Shown piece after piece: positions 11,180 through 23,196 of a DNA stretch of 64,000 bases; the first letter of the stretch is position 1, and each line of letters opens with the position of its first letter. The DNA is taken from positions 1,364,001 to 1,428,000 of the forward strand of contig NBAY01000002.1 in assembly GCA_002794775.1 (NCBI GenBank), given 5' to 3'. A program made the translations under genes and the position numbers. The notes under the pieces are model-generated. The model was not told the DNA's origin. It ran no database searches and worked only from the letters and a program-made list of their open reading frames with translations. Source of the DNA: Porodaedalea pini. Its lineage: Eukaryota; Basidiomycota; Agaricomycetes; Hymenochaetales; Hymenochaetaceae.

Positions 11180-11637
11180 GTTACGTGTTTGCATGGAGTA
11201 TGAGAAGACAAGAAAGGCGCGCAAGAGATGTAAGGATCAAGAGAACGAGAAAGACGCTGAAGACAAAGTAGAAGAAAAGAAAAAAGGGCGATGATGGAGA
11301 GCAGAAAGGGGATAAAGCATTATAAGGTGAAACGAATGTATTGATTGCAGGCGAAGGAGAGGGCGCCGCCTCTTTTCAGCAGTGAATCGCGAGGCGCGAA
11401 TTCGAGGGTAAACTTCGATCCTTGTTCAACTAGTCCTTTCCCACTTGCTTCCGGCAAGTTCAAAGACATCTCGTGGCTTCACTCCGAGAAATGCAAATAA
11501 AAAATCCGAAAGCTGACAGGATAATCAGACTTGGCCGGATGGAATCTAAATGCTAGGTGAGCAGCAGCAGAAGCGACAATGAATGTAGGGTTGAGTTATT
11601 CTCCTCGTCACCTCTCAGATATCGTATCTTCCATACC
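11180..11637. promoter_or_regulatory. Divergent promoter region between Y-C and X-C
   Basis: About 460 bases with the TTATAA box (Y strand, near 11322) and the CACGTAAC block just before the Y ATG, as in copies A and B. Role inferred from position and repeated conservation. Confidence 0.35.
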
Positions 11638-12483
11638 ATGCTCCTCTCCTCTCCATTCTCTCACTTCTGCCCAACCCGCAGACTCCCGATTCCCGACGTA
11701 TCCAAACACGAGGTACGTTGCCGCCCACCACCCGAATCCGTCGAATCGCAGACTGGGCTCGACGAGGTCCTGCATTCCGCGGAGTCCCTCTCGAGCTCTA
11801 AACATTCCAACTTGAATGGTCTAATTCATGTTCGCTTTAGGAATGGCTTGCCTCGAACCAAACAAGTTGAGCCTTCATTCTTGAGACTATTCGTCTTTCC
11901 ATCTTTCGTAGTGAACCCTTTCCAAACTCCTGGCCCTTGAATCTCCCACCGGGCAAGCCGGCCCTCGCCAGTGACACGGCCAGAGTTCGCTTAATATAGA
12001 AGGTGAGTCAATGATGAACGACATGAAAGACACGCACACACACTGAGCATCTTTTCGGATATCATGATGTCGTTCAACGTGACTTTCTGCTTGACACAAA
12101 GCATTGTCGTAAATGCAGTACGAAACATCCAGACTCAGACGAACTACGTCAAGATCGACCTTCAAGAAACAAGACAATCGACTTCAAACCCAAGAATTTT
12201 AAGACCAGAAACAGCGTACTTGTGCTGGCAAGAGTCAATGTAGACCACAAGATGCATCAAGAAACGTGTGCTGAAAGACAAGCTTAAGAACGAGATCATG
12301 AATTCGACCAGCCTTCAGAAACGCATAGCAAAAAAAGAAAGTGTCGACTCCACCTGTCAACCCTAGATGTCCCCAACATCGATTTTCGTCTTTGACATAA
12401 CTAACAATTAGCCAGAAGACCCAACGGATGAAGCTCATGCCATACTAAACCACATGAAAACAAATGAAGAGTACAAGTTTTGA
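11638..12483 (+). pseudogene. X-family candidate, copy C (degenerate)
   Basis: Aligns with X copies: an N-terminal-like frame (11638-11940), the AAG|GTGAGT donor near 12001, and a last segment DPTDEAHAILNHM..NEEYKF with stop 12481-12483. The middle exon is shifted or shortened. Status uncertain. Confidence 0.28.
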
Positions 12484-13235
12484 GGGTGTCGCAGAACATA
12501 GAGATCGGAAGCACTATATACCCTGGCACCTTCTTTCAACCAGAGCAGAGCCGTCCTCAGACGATAATCGTCAAGCATGTAAGAACCTCTGGTCGCAATC
12601 AAGGGCCACCTCTGTGTCGTCAACGTGCCAGGGGGATTTTTTGGCGAGTAGGAACGCACCGTATCGCCGAAAGAAAGTCATAACCCTGATACCCTCCATC
12701 CAAATCCCCTCATTCCCCTGCGAACTGATCCTCCCCCTCCCCTTCCCTCTCTGTCGAGGCGTGGTTCATACTAACCAACTACTGCCGGCGAGATGGTGTA
12801 GTACGAGACAAGATGCCCTCTTCGGAATCTGCCAGCCACTCGCTTCGCGTCGGTGCCTCTTCAACTGTCCTCAAACGATGTCCACCGCGTGTCCCTATTC
12901 TGCTCCCTTTTCGAACGCCGGCTTGTCACTACGGTAGTTTCGATTGAAACATAATTTCTCCAGAATTGGGAGCAAGCGTTCAGTTTTCTGAAAGATGAGT
13001 TCGAACTTGGCGGAAACGCGGTAACACTGGTCTCTGGGTCGTGCAGACACCCTTCGCCAACGCAAGGTAGTCCAGAACTTTCGATAGTCAAAATGCGCAA
13101 AAGTGTCAGAACTTCGAGGACGTGGAGAACATATACAATTTGTGGGGACAACAGAGTCACGTATGAGGATCTCGCAGCATAGAGGTAACATGTACGCTGT
13201 CCCTCGAAACGATCTCAATACTCAATTTCGTTGCT
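12484..13235. other. Conserved non-coding block of unit C
   Basis: Counterpart of the W blocks of A and B. On the minus strand a segment reading GLPCVGEGCLHDPETSV parallels B and D. No start, stop or splice pattern supports a gene. Confidence 0.4.
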
Positions 13236-14456
13236 CAGAGTTCCGTAGGTGAACCCTTTGCGCGGTTATTCGCAAAATTTACAGGGGGAAAAAGGACACA
13301 AGCAAGGAGAATATAAACATGCATCTCTCTTCCGGTGAATTGACGGATGCATAATGTACTGTCTTACCGTACCTCAACCCTTTCTTCAAATCCGTTGAGT
13401 CATCGTTACGTCTCCTCTTTCCCTGCAACTCTCATCTATCCCCCAGGATTGCTTCTATGATTTTCTACGATTCAACCCCCCTCCCCCGGCGGGACTCAAA
13501 CGATGTCTTCCCAGATAATACTGGGAAATAACCAGCTCTGAGATACCGCAAGAAGGCAATATTAATCCTTCGGAAAGTTGTTTGTTATCAGTTTTGTTTG
13601 GACTACCTCTTGTCTTCAATGGCCTTGTTCTCTATTTTATTTTTCCTTCAGACGTTCATACTAGATTGTTGCGTCGGCTCCTTCAATTCACTGTCGTTCA
13701 GTACTGCTTTCCGCATCACCTCGCAGGTGACGGGTCCGCCCTGCCCCCCCATGTCAGAAGGAGTCTCCTGGTGGCTTCGATGGATGAATTCGGTATCTGA
13801 ACTGCCTGCTTCAAGAACTTTGGTCTTCTTCGCTGCGACACTACTACTTCCAGGGGCAACCACCAGAGACCTCGGGGCAAACCATCGTATCTTCATATCC
13901 CGCCGACGAGGAAAATGGACACATATCGCTTCGACCACCAAAGTAACTGCTTCCAGATAGTGAATTCCACCTGATCTGGGATTTGAGGTATCCTACTCAT
14001 CTTCCAGATTATTCCGGGTCTCACTCTACGGCCTGTACGGAGTCCAGGCTTGGTGCAGCATGAAAGACTCTTGCAATATACGATTTTGCATTAGCATAAT
14101 ACTAAGAAATGTGTTTAAGGCTTTCAGGGTAAAGAATCGAAAGAACCTTGACTAGTACTGGGACTTGTGTCGGCACCAGATACTGACGCGTGATCGAGCA
14201 TAAGCACTTAAAGCAGGAAACGTCGTCATCGCGTCGATCCTGTTCGTCAGCCTCCCAGACTCTAAATTAGGTGACCTAATCGAGTTCAACTCGTACAGAT
14301 CGCCACTTACTTATCAGTCTGGCGTCTGTTCTCGGCACCTCTCTTCGCCTGAAGGCGACACCTTCGACCATACACCGCAGTACCTATATCTTGAGATTCA
14401 AGGCGGCCGTTCAGGGTGGCACCTCTCGATTCAAGTCTACCCTCTCACGTTCGTCT
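13236..14456. other. Intergenic region upstream of OYE1
   Basis: No supported gene. From about 13820 onward it matches 16385-17018 upstream of OYE2, so it belongs to the tandem duplication that made the two OYE genes. Shared landmarks: CTCGGGGCAAACCA, CAGATAGTGAATTCCA and CGTCGATCCTGTTCGTCAGC. Confidence 0.6.
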
Positions 14457-16146
14457 ATGGTCCCCTACATAAACAAAGCTGTCCCTGGGGCGGACCAGTA
14501 TTATCCACTCAACGAACCTGCCATAGGCGCTGCTTATACCGATGTGGTACGCTTGCTCCACTGGCATGCAACGCCCTCTTGTTCTAAAGCATTTTTGCGC
14601 TCAAGAACGTGTACCCGCAAAACAAGAAGATCCCGAAGCTATTTGAGCCTCTCACAATTAAAGATGTCACCTTCAAGAACAGGATCTTTGTTGTATGTAC
14701 ATCTGCCTTGTGAAACTAACGTCAGCTTATAAGAGATACTCTACAGTCTCCAATGTGTCAATACAGCTCCGATAATGGACATGCCACCGATTGGCACCTC
14801 GTACACATAGGGGTAATTATCGCAGAATTTCTCCTCAACTATCGTCTGAATGATTAATGTTGAGCATAGGGCTTCGCAACAAGAGGGGTAGGAGCGATCT
14901 GCATTGAAGCGACCGCTGTGGTCCCCGAAGGTCGTATCTCTCCAGAAGATGCTGTGAGATAATGCCCATAAAACTCTATAGTCCATTACACTAACGAGCC
15001 CGGTTATACTGCATAGGGACTGTGGGCCGACTCCCAGATTGCGCCACTTATACGTATTGTAAAGTTTGCGCACGCGCACGGCACGAAGATTGGCATCCAG
15101 CTCGCGCATGCGGGACGCAAGGCCTCAACGTACGCGCCATGGGTACACTCTGACGTTGCGCACTCTCGGCGCGCTCCAAGTTACGTTGCACAGAAGGGAG
15201 ACGAGAAAGGCTGGGACGGTGAGTTCTGATATTGGCTCTATACACATCGAGGTACTCATATACGCGATGCAGCGGACGGTCCTAGTGACGTCCCGTTCTC
15301 CGATGAGTACCCAACTCCTAAACCATTGACCGAAGAAGGTCTCAAGAAACTGGAAGATGCATTTGTCGCTGCCATTGAGCGCTGCAAGAAGATTGGCTGT
15401 ATGCGCTCTTCATTTGTCGGAAAGTAATCCATTCTGATCAAGTCTTTAAGTTGACTTTATAGAGCTTCATTTCGCCCACGGCTACCTTGTTCACAGTTTC
15501 TTGTCTCCGCTGTCCAACAATCGTACAGACCAGTTCGGCGGTGAATCTCTCGAGAACAGAATGCGCTGGCCTTTAAAGGTCGCGTCTCTTTGTCGCGAGG
15601 CTTGGGCGGACAAGCCGCTCTTTATTCGTATCAGCGCATCGGACTGGGCCGAAGAGCTTGGTCCTGAGAAGAGTTCTGATGAGAAATGGCAGTGGTGGGG
15701 AATTGAACAGAGCAAGGTCTTTGCGAACGAGCTGCAGAATTTAGGCATTGATTTGGTAGATGTTAGCTCTGGCGGGCTATACGAAAAGCAGAAAATACCC
15801 ATTGAACCAAGCTACCAGGTTAGCACTCAGTCTGATCCAATCGTGGCATGTCCTTTAAACCAAGCTTACTCTGTTCAAGGTCCCTTTTGCCGCAGCGATC
15901 AGAAAGGCGGTCCCGAACATGAATCTGGGCTCCGTCGGTCTCATCACATCACCGACTCAGGCGGAGGGTATACTCCAGGAAGGAAAGGCAGACGTCGTTT
16001 TCCTCGCGCGAGAGTTTATTCGTCACCCCCATTGGTCTCTTTATGCTGCCCAAGAGCTTGGAGTGGCGGTCAAGGCAGCGAATCAATACGAGCGAGGATG
16101 GGTGAAGATGCTGACGCCGGCGAATGAACAACCTGGGAAAGCTTGA
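14457..16146 (+). CDS. Old yellow enzyme, class III (YqjM-like), NAD(P)H:flavin oxidoreductase, copy 1
   Basis: FMN-dependent ene-reductase of the old yellow enzyme family, a TIM barrel. The start at 14457 gives [16 protein letters not shown]. Later exons give [33 protein letters not shown] (the Cys position used for redox sensing in YqjM), [27 protein letters not shown], then [19 protein letters not shown], the active-site His region, and [17 protein letters not shown]. Then [14 protein letters not shown] and [15 protein letters not shown], the FMN phosphate-binding end. About eight introns of 45-70 nt. The intron before DFIELH ends at TTTAAG, not at the nearer TATAG, which would create a stop. 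Intact. Substrate cannot be told from sequence; such enzymes reduce activated C=C bonds. Confidence 0.88.
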
Positions 16147-17018
16147 GTCTATAAGAAGGAAGTGCAACCAAACTGTAGACTTCGAAGTTGGCTGAAATTA
16201 TAGACATCGACGTGTGCCGTCAGGGGACGAAGCCAAACGGCGAGAATTTAGAGTTGAGCAATCAGTTGTATGCAGTGCCAGCACTAGTACTATGGCAATT
16301 CAAGTGGTTTCTTCCGCCTGTCATGTCTCAAAAGTCGTCATATGCGGCGCAAGTTTCCAAGGTATAAGAGGGTGTAATAAGATATTGCTCTTCTTAGCTG
16401 CGACAACACTTTCAAGTGCGACCACTGGTAACTGTCGCCAAATATGATCTCGGGGCAAACCACGCAATGGTACAGATCACTTTCGACTACCAAATCGACT
16501 GTTTCCAGATAGTGAATTCCATTTGATCTGGAAGTTGAGATATTCTACTCGTCATCCAAATCATTCCGGATCTCACATCGTCTGCGTCCTGTACAGAGTC
16601 CGGGCTTGATGCAACTTAGAGGGCTCTTGCAATATATGATCTGCACTATCATAGTGCTAAAAGAATTATGTCGTTGAACACCTTCGAGACAGCCTTGACG
16701 TTGACTTATGTGGTTAGGTTCAGCGCCTGACATTAATATTGACGTATACGCGTGTGATTGAGTATTGGACAGAAAACGTCATCATCGCGTCGATCCTGTT
16801 CGTCAGCTTCTCAGGCTTTAAATTAGACGACCAGTTGAGTTCAACTTGAACAAGTCGCTGCTTATCAGCCTGGCATTTGTTCTCAGCAACTCTCTTCGCT
16901 TGAAGGCGACACCTTCAGCTATACATTGCGGTGCTTATTCTTTGAGATTCTGAGATTCAAAGCGGCGGTGAAGCCTGGTACCTCTCGATCCGAGTCCAAT
17001 CTCTCACGTTCATTCACG
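16147..17018. other. Intergenic region between OYE1 and OYE2, with duplication junction
   Basis: The first part (16190-16384) is the downstream flank of OYE1 and resembles 18760-18950 upstream of COQ11. The rest (from about 16385) resembles 13820-14456 upstream of OYE1. The junction near 16384-16390 is therefore the tandem-duplication breakpoint. Confidence 0.7.
16323..16361 (+). pseudogene. Broken first exon of COQ11-like gene
   Basis: Copy of the COQ11-like first exon (18894-18933): ATGTCTCAAAA, then a one-base loss, the GTCATATGCGGCGCA core and the GTATAAG donor. No second exon follows. It was left behind when OYE plus the start of COQ11 was tandemly duplicated. Confidence 0.8.
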
Positions 17019-18703
17019 ATGCCCACCATAAACAAAGCCGTCCCCGGGGCAGACCAGTATTATCCTCTCAATGAACCAGCTATTGGGTCTGTTTATACTG
17101 ATGTGGTGCGCTTCCTACATTACAATCCAATATCCTCTTGTTCTTAATATGATTTGTGTTCAAGAACTTGTATCCGCAAAACAAGAAGATCCCGAAGCTA
17201 TTTGAGCCCCTTACTATTAAAGATGTCACTTTCAAGAATAGGATTTTCGTTGTATGCATGTCATCCTTGTGCAACTTATATGAGTTTTACGAGAGCCCCA
17301 CAGTCTCCGATGTGTCAATATAGTTCAGATAACGGACATGCCACGGATTGGCATCTCGTGCATATAGGAGCAAGTATCACAGCCTCAGCCTTTCTCGCCT
17401 TACTACTTTCTAAACATCTGAAATCGGGCACAGAGCTTCGCGACAAGAGGAGTAGGCGCGATTTGCTATGAGGCGGCCGCTGTAGTCCCTGAAGGTCGTA
17501 TCTCTCCAGAAGATGCTGTGAGATAGTGCTCATAAAACTCTATAGTCCATTACACTAACGAGTCCGGTCATATAGGGACTGTGGGCTGACTCTCAGATTG
17601 CTCCGCTTGTGCGAATTGTGAAGTTCGCGCATGCGCACGGCACGAAGATTGGCATCCAGCTCGCGCATGCGGGACGCAAGGCCTCGATATATCCACCGTG
17701 GGTGCGCTCTGACGTTGCACGCTCTCAGGGTGCTACAAGCTACGTTGCACAGAAGGGGGAAGAGAAAGGCTGGGACGGTGAGTTCTGATATTGGCTCTAA
17801 TACACTGGTGTACTCATACACGCGACTGCAGCGGACGGTCCTAGTGACGTCCCGTTCTCCGATGAGTACCCAACTCCTAAACCATTGACCGAAGAAGGTC
17901 TCAAGAAACTGGAAGATGCATTTGTCGCTGCCATTGAGCGCTGCAAGAAGATTGGCTGTATGCGCTCTTCATTTGTCGGAAAGTAATCCATTCTGATCAA
18001 GTCTTTAAGTTGACTTTATAGAGCTTCATTTCGCCCACGGCTACCTTGTTCACAGTTTCTTGTCTCCGCTGTCCAACAATCGTACAGACCAGTTCGGCGG
18101 TGAATCTCTCGAGAACAGAATGCGCTGGCCTTTAAAGGTCGCGTCTCTTTGTCGCGAGGCTTGGGCGGACAAGCCGCTCTTTATTCGTATCAGCGCATCG
18201 GACTGGGCCGAAGAGCTTGGTCCTGAGAAGAGTTCAGACGGGAAGTGGCAGTGGTGGGGAATCGAACAGAGCAAGGTCTTCGTGAATGAACTGCAGAATT
18301 TAGGCATTGATTTGGTAGATGTTAGCTCTGGCGGGCTATACGAAAAGCAGAAAATACTCTTTGAACCGAGCTACCAGGTAAGCGCTCCAATTGTGGCGTG
18401 TTCCTCTTAACCAACTTGAAGTTCATTCCGTTCAAGGTCCCCTTCGCTGCAGCGATCAGAAAGGCGATCCCGAACATGAAACTGGGCGCCGTCGGTCTCA
18501 TCACATCACCAACACAGGCGGAAGGTATACTCCAGGAAGGAAAGGCAGACGTCGTTTTTCTCGCACGAGAACTTATCCGTCACCCCCATTGGTCTCTTTA
18601 TGCTGCCCAGGAGCTTGGAGTGGCAGTCAAGGCAGCGAATCAATACGAGCGAGGATGGATGAAGATGCTGTCACCAGCAAATGAGCATCCAGGGAAGACT
18701 TGA
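17019..18703 (+). CDS. Old yellow enzyme, class III (YqjM-like), copy 2
   Basis: Tandem paralogue of the gene at 14457-16146, same strand and exon structure. It starts [15 protein letters not shown] and keeps [55 protein letters not shown] and LARELIRHPHW. The intron after DWHLVHIG has donor GCAAGT where copy 1 has GTAATT, so it must be a GC-AG intron. The next exon begins [19 protein letters not shown] tract of about 410 bases (17830-18245), including one whole intron, looks identical to copy 1, while flanking exons differ. Probably functional; substrate unknown. Confidence 0.86.
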
Positions 18704-18893
18704 ATCTATAAGATGCATCGTATGGATATGCATCCAAATTGTAGACCTCGTAATTGGTGGAAATTATGTACATCGACGATGTCAGCAAGAGATCGACATG
18801 TGACGTCAGGACGGAACAAGAATTTAGAGTTGAGCCATCAGTTGTATGCAGTGCCAGTGGTAACTCAACTTCAAGTCGTTTCTTCCACTTGAC

Positions 18894-20101
18894 ATGTCTC
18901 AAAAATTAGTCATATGCGGCGCAGGTTTCCTAGGTATAAGCTGGTGCAGTAAGATTTCTTCACAACTTACTGACTGACATTATTTTTGATGCAGGCTCGT
19001 ACATTGCAAGAGCACTTGCCGCAGACACCGCGTACAAGGTTCCGCGGCAAATCCAACTCATTTCGCGCAAACCGGACGAACTGTATAACAAGCTTCAGAG
19101 CGAAATTGGGGTCGAGAAACTACTCCCCGCTGTTCAAGCAGATGTCACGAAACCAGATACACTAAAGCGTGCATTCGAGGGGGCAAGTGTGGTGGTGTCC
19201 CTTGTTGGCATAATGCACGGCTCGCCCCAATTATTTGAAGATATCCAGTGGAGAGGAGCCAGTAATGTTGCGGCGGCGGCGAAAAGCCAAGGGGCAAAGA
19301 TCATACACATTAGCGCCATTGGAGCCGACAAAACTAGTCCGATCTCATACGCGCGGACGAAAGCGCTTGGTGAGGAGGCCGTAAGACAGACTTGCCCAAA
19401 CGCAACGATTATACGTCCAAGTTTAGTTTTCGGCCCAGGCGATGGTTTCTTTGCTGTGAGTGTTTTGAATGCTCCTGAAAATTCCCTGCCTTGCTGGGCC
19501 TCATATCACCTGTTATAACAGCGCTTTGCCACACTCTCCAAGTTCCTTCCTTTCATGCCTGTCTTCGGAGGAGGAACTACTCGGTTTCAGCCTGTATACG
19601 TGGGGGATATCGCGCGTGCCGTTGAAATAGCTTCACGAACAGAAGATCAAGAAGCAATGAAGGCGACAAACGGAAAGGTTTTCGAGGCCGGTGGACCAGA
19701 CAGTACGTGCATCAGAGACTGACATGCAAATCTCATTTTGAGCCTGACAATGGACTGTCAGTATTCACGTACGAGGAGATGATGGGGATAGTATTGAAGT
19801 ACACGAATCGCTCGCGGCCGATTATCTCTCTGCCTTACTCGGTCGGAAAGATGCAGGGCTTGCTACTCGAGCAACTACCCCCAAACATCCTCACGCTTAC
19901 GCGCGATCAGGTGAGTTCCCGAGACAGGTTTAGAAATGTCATGTCTGAATCCATCATTGACGGCAGGTTGAGCAACTGAAAACCGACAACATTGTCAATA
20001 CCTCGCCTCCTTTAGATCATGCCTCGTTTGCAAAGCTCCTGGAGAAGTTTGGAGGCGGACCCTTGAAGAACGTCGACGAAATCCTTCCAAAATACCTGTA
20101 A
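18894..20101 (+). CDS. COQ11: COQ11-like atypical short-chain dehydrogenase (NDUFA9-related)
   Basis: NAD(P)-binding protein of the atypical SDR group that includes yeast Coq11 (coenzyme Q complex) and complex I subunit NDUFA9; probably mitochondrial. The 40-base first exon MSQKLVICGAGFLG carries the GxGFLG dinucleotide motif and splices (GTATAAG...GCAG) to SYIARALAADTAYKV. Then AFEGASVVVSLVGIMHGSPQ, IHISAIGADKTSPISYARTK (the YxxxK-like position), RPSLVFGPGDGFFA, FLPFMPVFGGGTTRFQPVYV, FTYEEMMGIVLKYTNRSRP and LTRDQVEQLKTDNIVN, ending NVDEILPKYL. Four introns. This is the only full copy; its tail appears as fragments in units A, B and E and its first exon between the OYE genes. Coq11 rather than NDUFA9 is a judgement. 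Confidence 0.8.
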
Positions 20102-21178
20102 ATAAGAATGCCAGCGTAAGGATACACTTAGCTCGGAGCCAGTAATAACTTCCGGGGCTCCAAATAACAGATGATTCAGTATATCTGAGGCGCACATCTG
20201 ATTCGTATGCCATGCACGTTAAATTCGATATTTTTGGCTTTATTTCCTATGCACTGTATCCTTTTCTCTCAAACATGCTTAACGAAGATATCGATTGAGT
20301 CTCGAGGCGAATAAATAGTTCGAGTCTATGGGGGATAAGATAAGAACCAAGCTATGCGGGTGAGGGCGCGACACAAGCCCTCCTGCGAAACTATGGCCAG
20401 TGAAATTGTGTTTCAAGGATCAGCGTACATGATCTACCCTTTGGCTGTGAGGTCCTCGTATGACCGTCATATGTGACCCCCTTGTTGCTGCACCATGCTG
20501 TGTTCTTCTCGTCCTTGTCAGGTTGTCCTTTTTTTTGGGGGGGGGGGCGTGTTCGAATGCCGAGAGCACTGGACTATCAGGCGTCGGCAAGGAGTGTCTG
20601 CGTGACCCAGAGACCAGTGTTACCACGTTTCCGTCCAGTTCGAGATAATGTTCCAGAAAACTGAAAGTTCGCTCCCAAAAAATCCATAAAAAATCCAGTT
20701 CCAATTATACCATAAGACAAGCCGGGTTCAAAAGAGAAGTGAAGCAGAGGCAGGATGGACGTCGAGGGAACAAGGAGTTGAAGAGGCAGCCGACGCTAAG
20801 CGGGTAACTCAGGGCTGGCAGATTCCGAAGAGGGCTGACTCGCGTCCTGTCTTAAACTAAACCATATCGTCGTCAGTTCTTCATTGTTACGAACCACGCC
20901 TCGATGGAGAGGGAAGGGGTAGGAAGGGGTTTGCTTTACGTGGGGATTGGATGGAGGGAATTGAGGTTATGTTTTTTTTTTCGGGGGAGAAATCTATATG
21001 GTACGTTCCTACTCACCAAAATCTCTCCCTGGCATTTTGACGGGACAGAAGTGGCTCTCCACTTTGCTTAGAGGTTCAAGCATGCTCGGGAATGATGTTC
21101 TGAGGGATAGTTCTGTTCTGGTTGAAAGGGGGAGGCCGGAGGGTATGGCGCTTTCGATCTTTACCTTCTACGACAGCC
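20102..21178. other. Conserved non-coding block of unit D
   Basis: Inverted counterpart of the W blocks. Contains a run of 8 T then 11 G (20529-20547). No supported gene. Confidence 0.45.
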
Positions 21179-22146
21179 TCAAAACTTGCACTCTTCGTCT
21201 CTTTCCTTTGGGCGAACATTGAAGATATGATTCAGCATTGCTCGAGCTTCATTTATTCGGTCTTCTGGTAGGGCGTCGGTAATACTGATAATGGACATTG
21301 ATGTCGGGGACATCGTCTAGTGGTTGACAGGTAAAGCCGATATCTTCATATCTTTCCCTGCGGTTTAACGGCTAGTCGAATTGAAGAATTCGTTCTTGTC
21401 TTTCAGCACACGTTTCTTGACGTCGTCTTGTGGCCATCGTCGATTCTTGCCAGCGCAATGCCATTTTTTCTTGTGTTGAAGATCTTGGTCTTGAAGTCGC
21501 GCATATTGCTTCTTGACGGTCGACCTTGATGCAGGCGTACGAGTACGAATTTCCTCGTACCTCATTCGCGGACAATACATTGTGTTAAAGAGAAGGTCCT
21601 GTTGTACGACATCATGGTATCTGGAGAGATGCTCATTATGTGTGTGCGCCTTTTATGTGACTCATCAATATTAATACACCGACTGACTCACCTACTATAT
21701 TAGGCGAACTCTGACTACGTCGCTGTGAATGAACACAATTCTTTCGAAAGTGTCAGGATGTGTTGGAGACGTGTGGGAGGAGGCTTGGACGGAGTACAAG
21801 GAGTGTAAGGGCTGTATTTTGCGAGGTGGATTCCTTGGCGGGAGGTTGAAGCGCTGGGTGTTTCGCAAGAGTTCGACGCTGCGAGGGATGAAAACACGAA
21901 TGGTCTCGACATGCAAGGCTCGTCTTGTTTGTGTTTGGATCAGGCAATTTCCTGACGCAAGAGAATGTCGGACTGGTCATCTTGAAAATTCCAGAACGCG
22001 AAAGGATCTCCGAGCACGGCCTGCGACTCGACGGACTCGAGCAACGAGCTTCGTCGCACTTCATGGTCAGTTCTGTGTAGGGAAGATGGATCAGTCAGGT
22101 GTCTGGGGGCTGAGTGGTAGTGAGGGAATGGAAATGAAGAGGGCAT
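21179..22146 (-). CDS. X-family candidate gene, copy D (best preserved middle exon)
   Basis: Divergent neighbour of Y-D. The middle exon is open through CPRMRYEEIRTRTPASRS, KKQYARLQDQDLQHKKK and DDVKKRVLKDKNEFFN, rich in Lys and Arg. The last segment reads EARAMLNHIFNVRPKERDEE and stops at 21179-21181. A strong donor (GAAG|GTGAGT in the gene strand) and a pyrimidine-rich acceptor (ACAACAG) flank the intron before DLLF. The start is not settled: candidate ATGs are at 22146 and 22064 in different frames. No known family. Could be a small basic nuclear protein or a non-coding transcript; confidence is low. Confidence 0.3.
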
Positions 22147-22561
22147 AGTGGAGAAGATGCGAGATCTCGGAGGTGGCCAAGAGAAAACTGCAACCCGTAC
22201 GTTCATCGTTTCTTCTGCTGCTCATATTGCGCCTAGATTCCAGACGGCCAAGTCTAGGTGTCCATGCCAGCACCTGGATTTATCTGCATTTCTTGGAGTG
22301 GAGCCGTGAGGTGTTTTTGAGCTCGCAGGAAGCAAGTGGGACAACGGCGAACAAAGATCGCGACTCGCGATTGAGTGTTGAAAGCAACGCCCTCTCCTCG
22401 CTTGCAATAAATACATCCGTAAGGCCTCGTCCCTCGCCTGTCCTCCGTCGGTGCCCTCTCCTTTCTTCCACTCTGTCTTCAGCGGCAGTATCGTTCTCTT
22501 CACTCGTCTTTCTTTTGCTCTCGTTTTCCTGTCTTCTCGTACATTATACTCAACACGTAAC
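22147..22561. promoter_or_regulatory. Divergent promoter region between X-D and Y-D
   Basis: About 415 bases, same block order as the other units. The TTATAA box is absent (AAGGCCTCG at the place). CACGTAACATG immediately at the Y start is kept. Confidence 0.35.
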
Positions 22562-23196
22562 ATGTCTGCGCACAATTCTCAAACCGCTGCTCCTACCACT
22601 GCTCCTGCCCTCCCTCAGCCCACCCACACCTCTATCACACTCTACAAAACCCAGAAGAGCTGTGCGCAGCGTCCGATCAGCCATTTCCCTTGGAAATCCT
22701 TTCATCTAAAAATGACGAGTCAAGGATATGTTGTCGGATCTGACTGGGCCATGGTACGCGCTAAATTTGTTCGATTTGGTGCATCCTCATTAATAATATT
22801 GAAGACGACATTCGATGACCGCACGGACGATCAGTTTCTCGATTCGAAACGTCTGCAGACGGTGAGTTCACTTTGGCGTGTGCCGTTGCGTTTAAGGCTG
22901 ATATTCGTCCCTGACAGATCAGGGAAGGCAATGAAGTTCGATTCTTTCATCCGTTCGATCCACTTGATTACTCGAGTGTCTGTGCGGACTTTGACATCAC
23001 AGAGGAGGTTCGTCATATAGATATTCATAAAGGGGAGGGCTTTGTGAAGAGGTTGTTTGTTGGAACAAAGGTCCGTCTCTTGCATCCGCTCGTTCGTGCT
23101 CGACCAACCATTCTTTGCTGCTCGCAGTTTGCTCTTGCCCAAGTTGAGCTCAAAGGCGGTGACTTCTGCTGTCGTCTCTTTGGATGGTGCATCTAG
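22562..23196 (+). CDS. Y-family protein, copy D (unknown function)
   Basis: Exon 1 (22562-22753) MSAHNSQTAAPTTAP to GSDWAM, donor GTACGC. Exon 2 encodes TTFDDRTDDQFLDSKRLQT. Exon 3 starts IREGNEVRFFHPFDPLDY and ends RLFVGTK; intron 3 is 57 nt with donor GTCCGT. Exon 4 is FALAQVELKGGDFCCRLFGW with end CI and TAG at 23194-23196. Intact. About the same length as the other Y copies; no known domain, signal peptide or membrane segment. Its neighbour on the 5' side is the divergent X candidate. Confidence 0.7.

Larger units (their letters stand above)
10321..13235. repeat. Locus repeat unit C (left arm, copy 3, shortened)
   Basis: Third direct copy. It holds Y, X and the non-coding block. Similarity fades at about 13235, before a COQ11-like tail or Z remnant, so this is the truncated inner end of the left arm. 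It is the most diverged copy at nucleotide level. Confidence 0.7.

Noticed and set aside
20529..20547. T8G11 tract as a regulatory element
   Set aside because: Other units have T-only or A-only runs here; simple slippage is enough to explain it.
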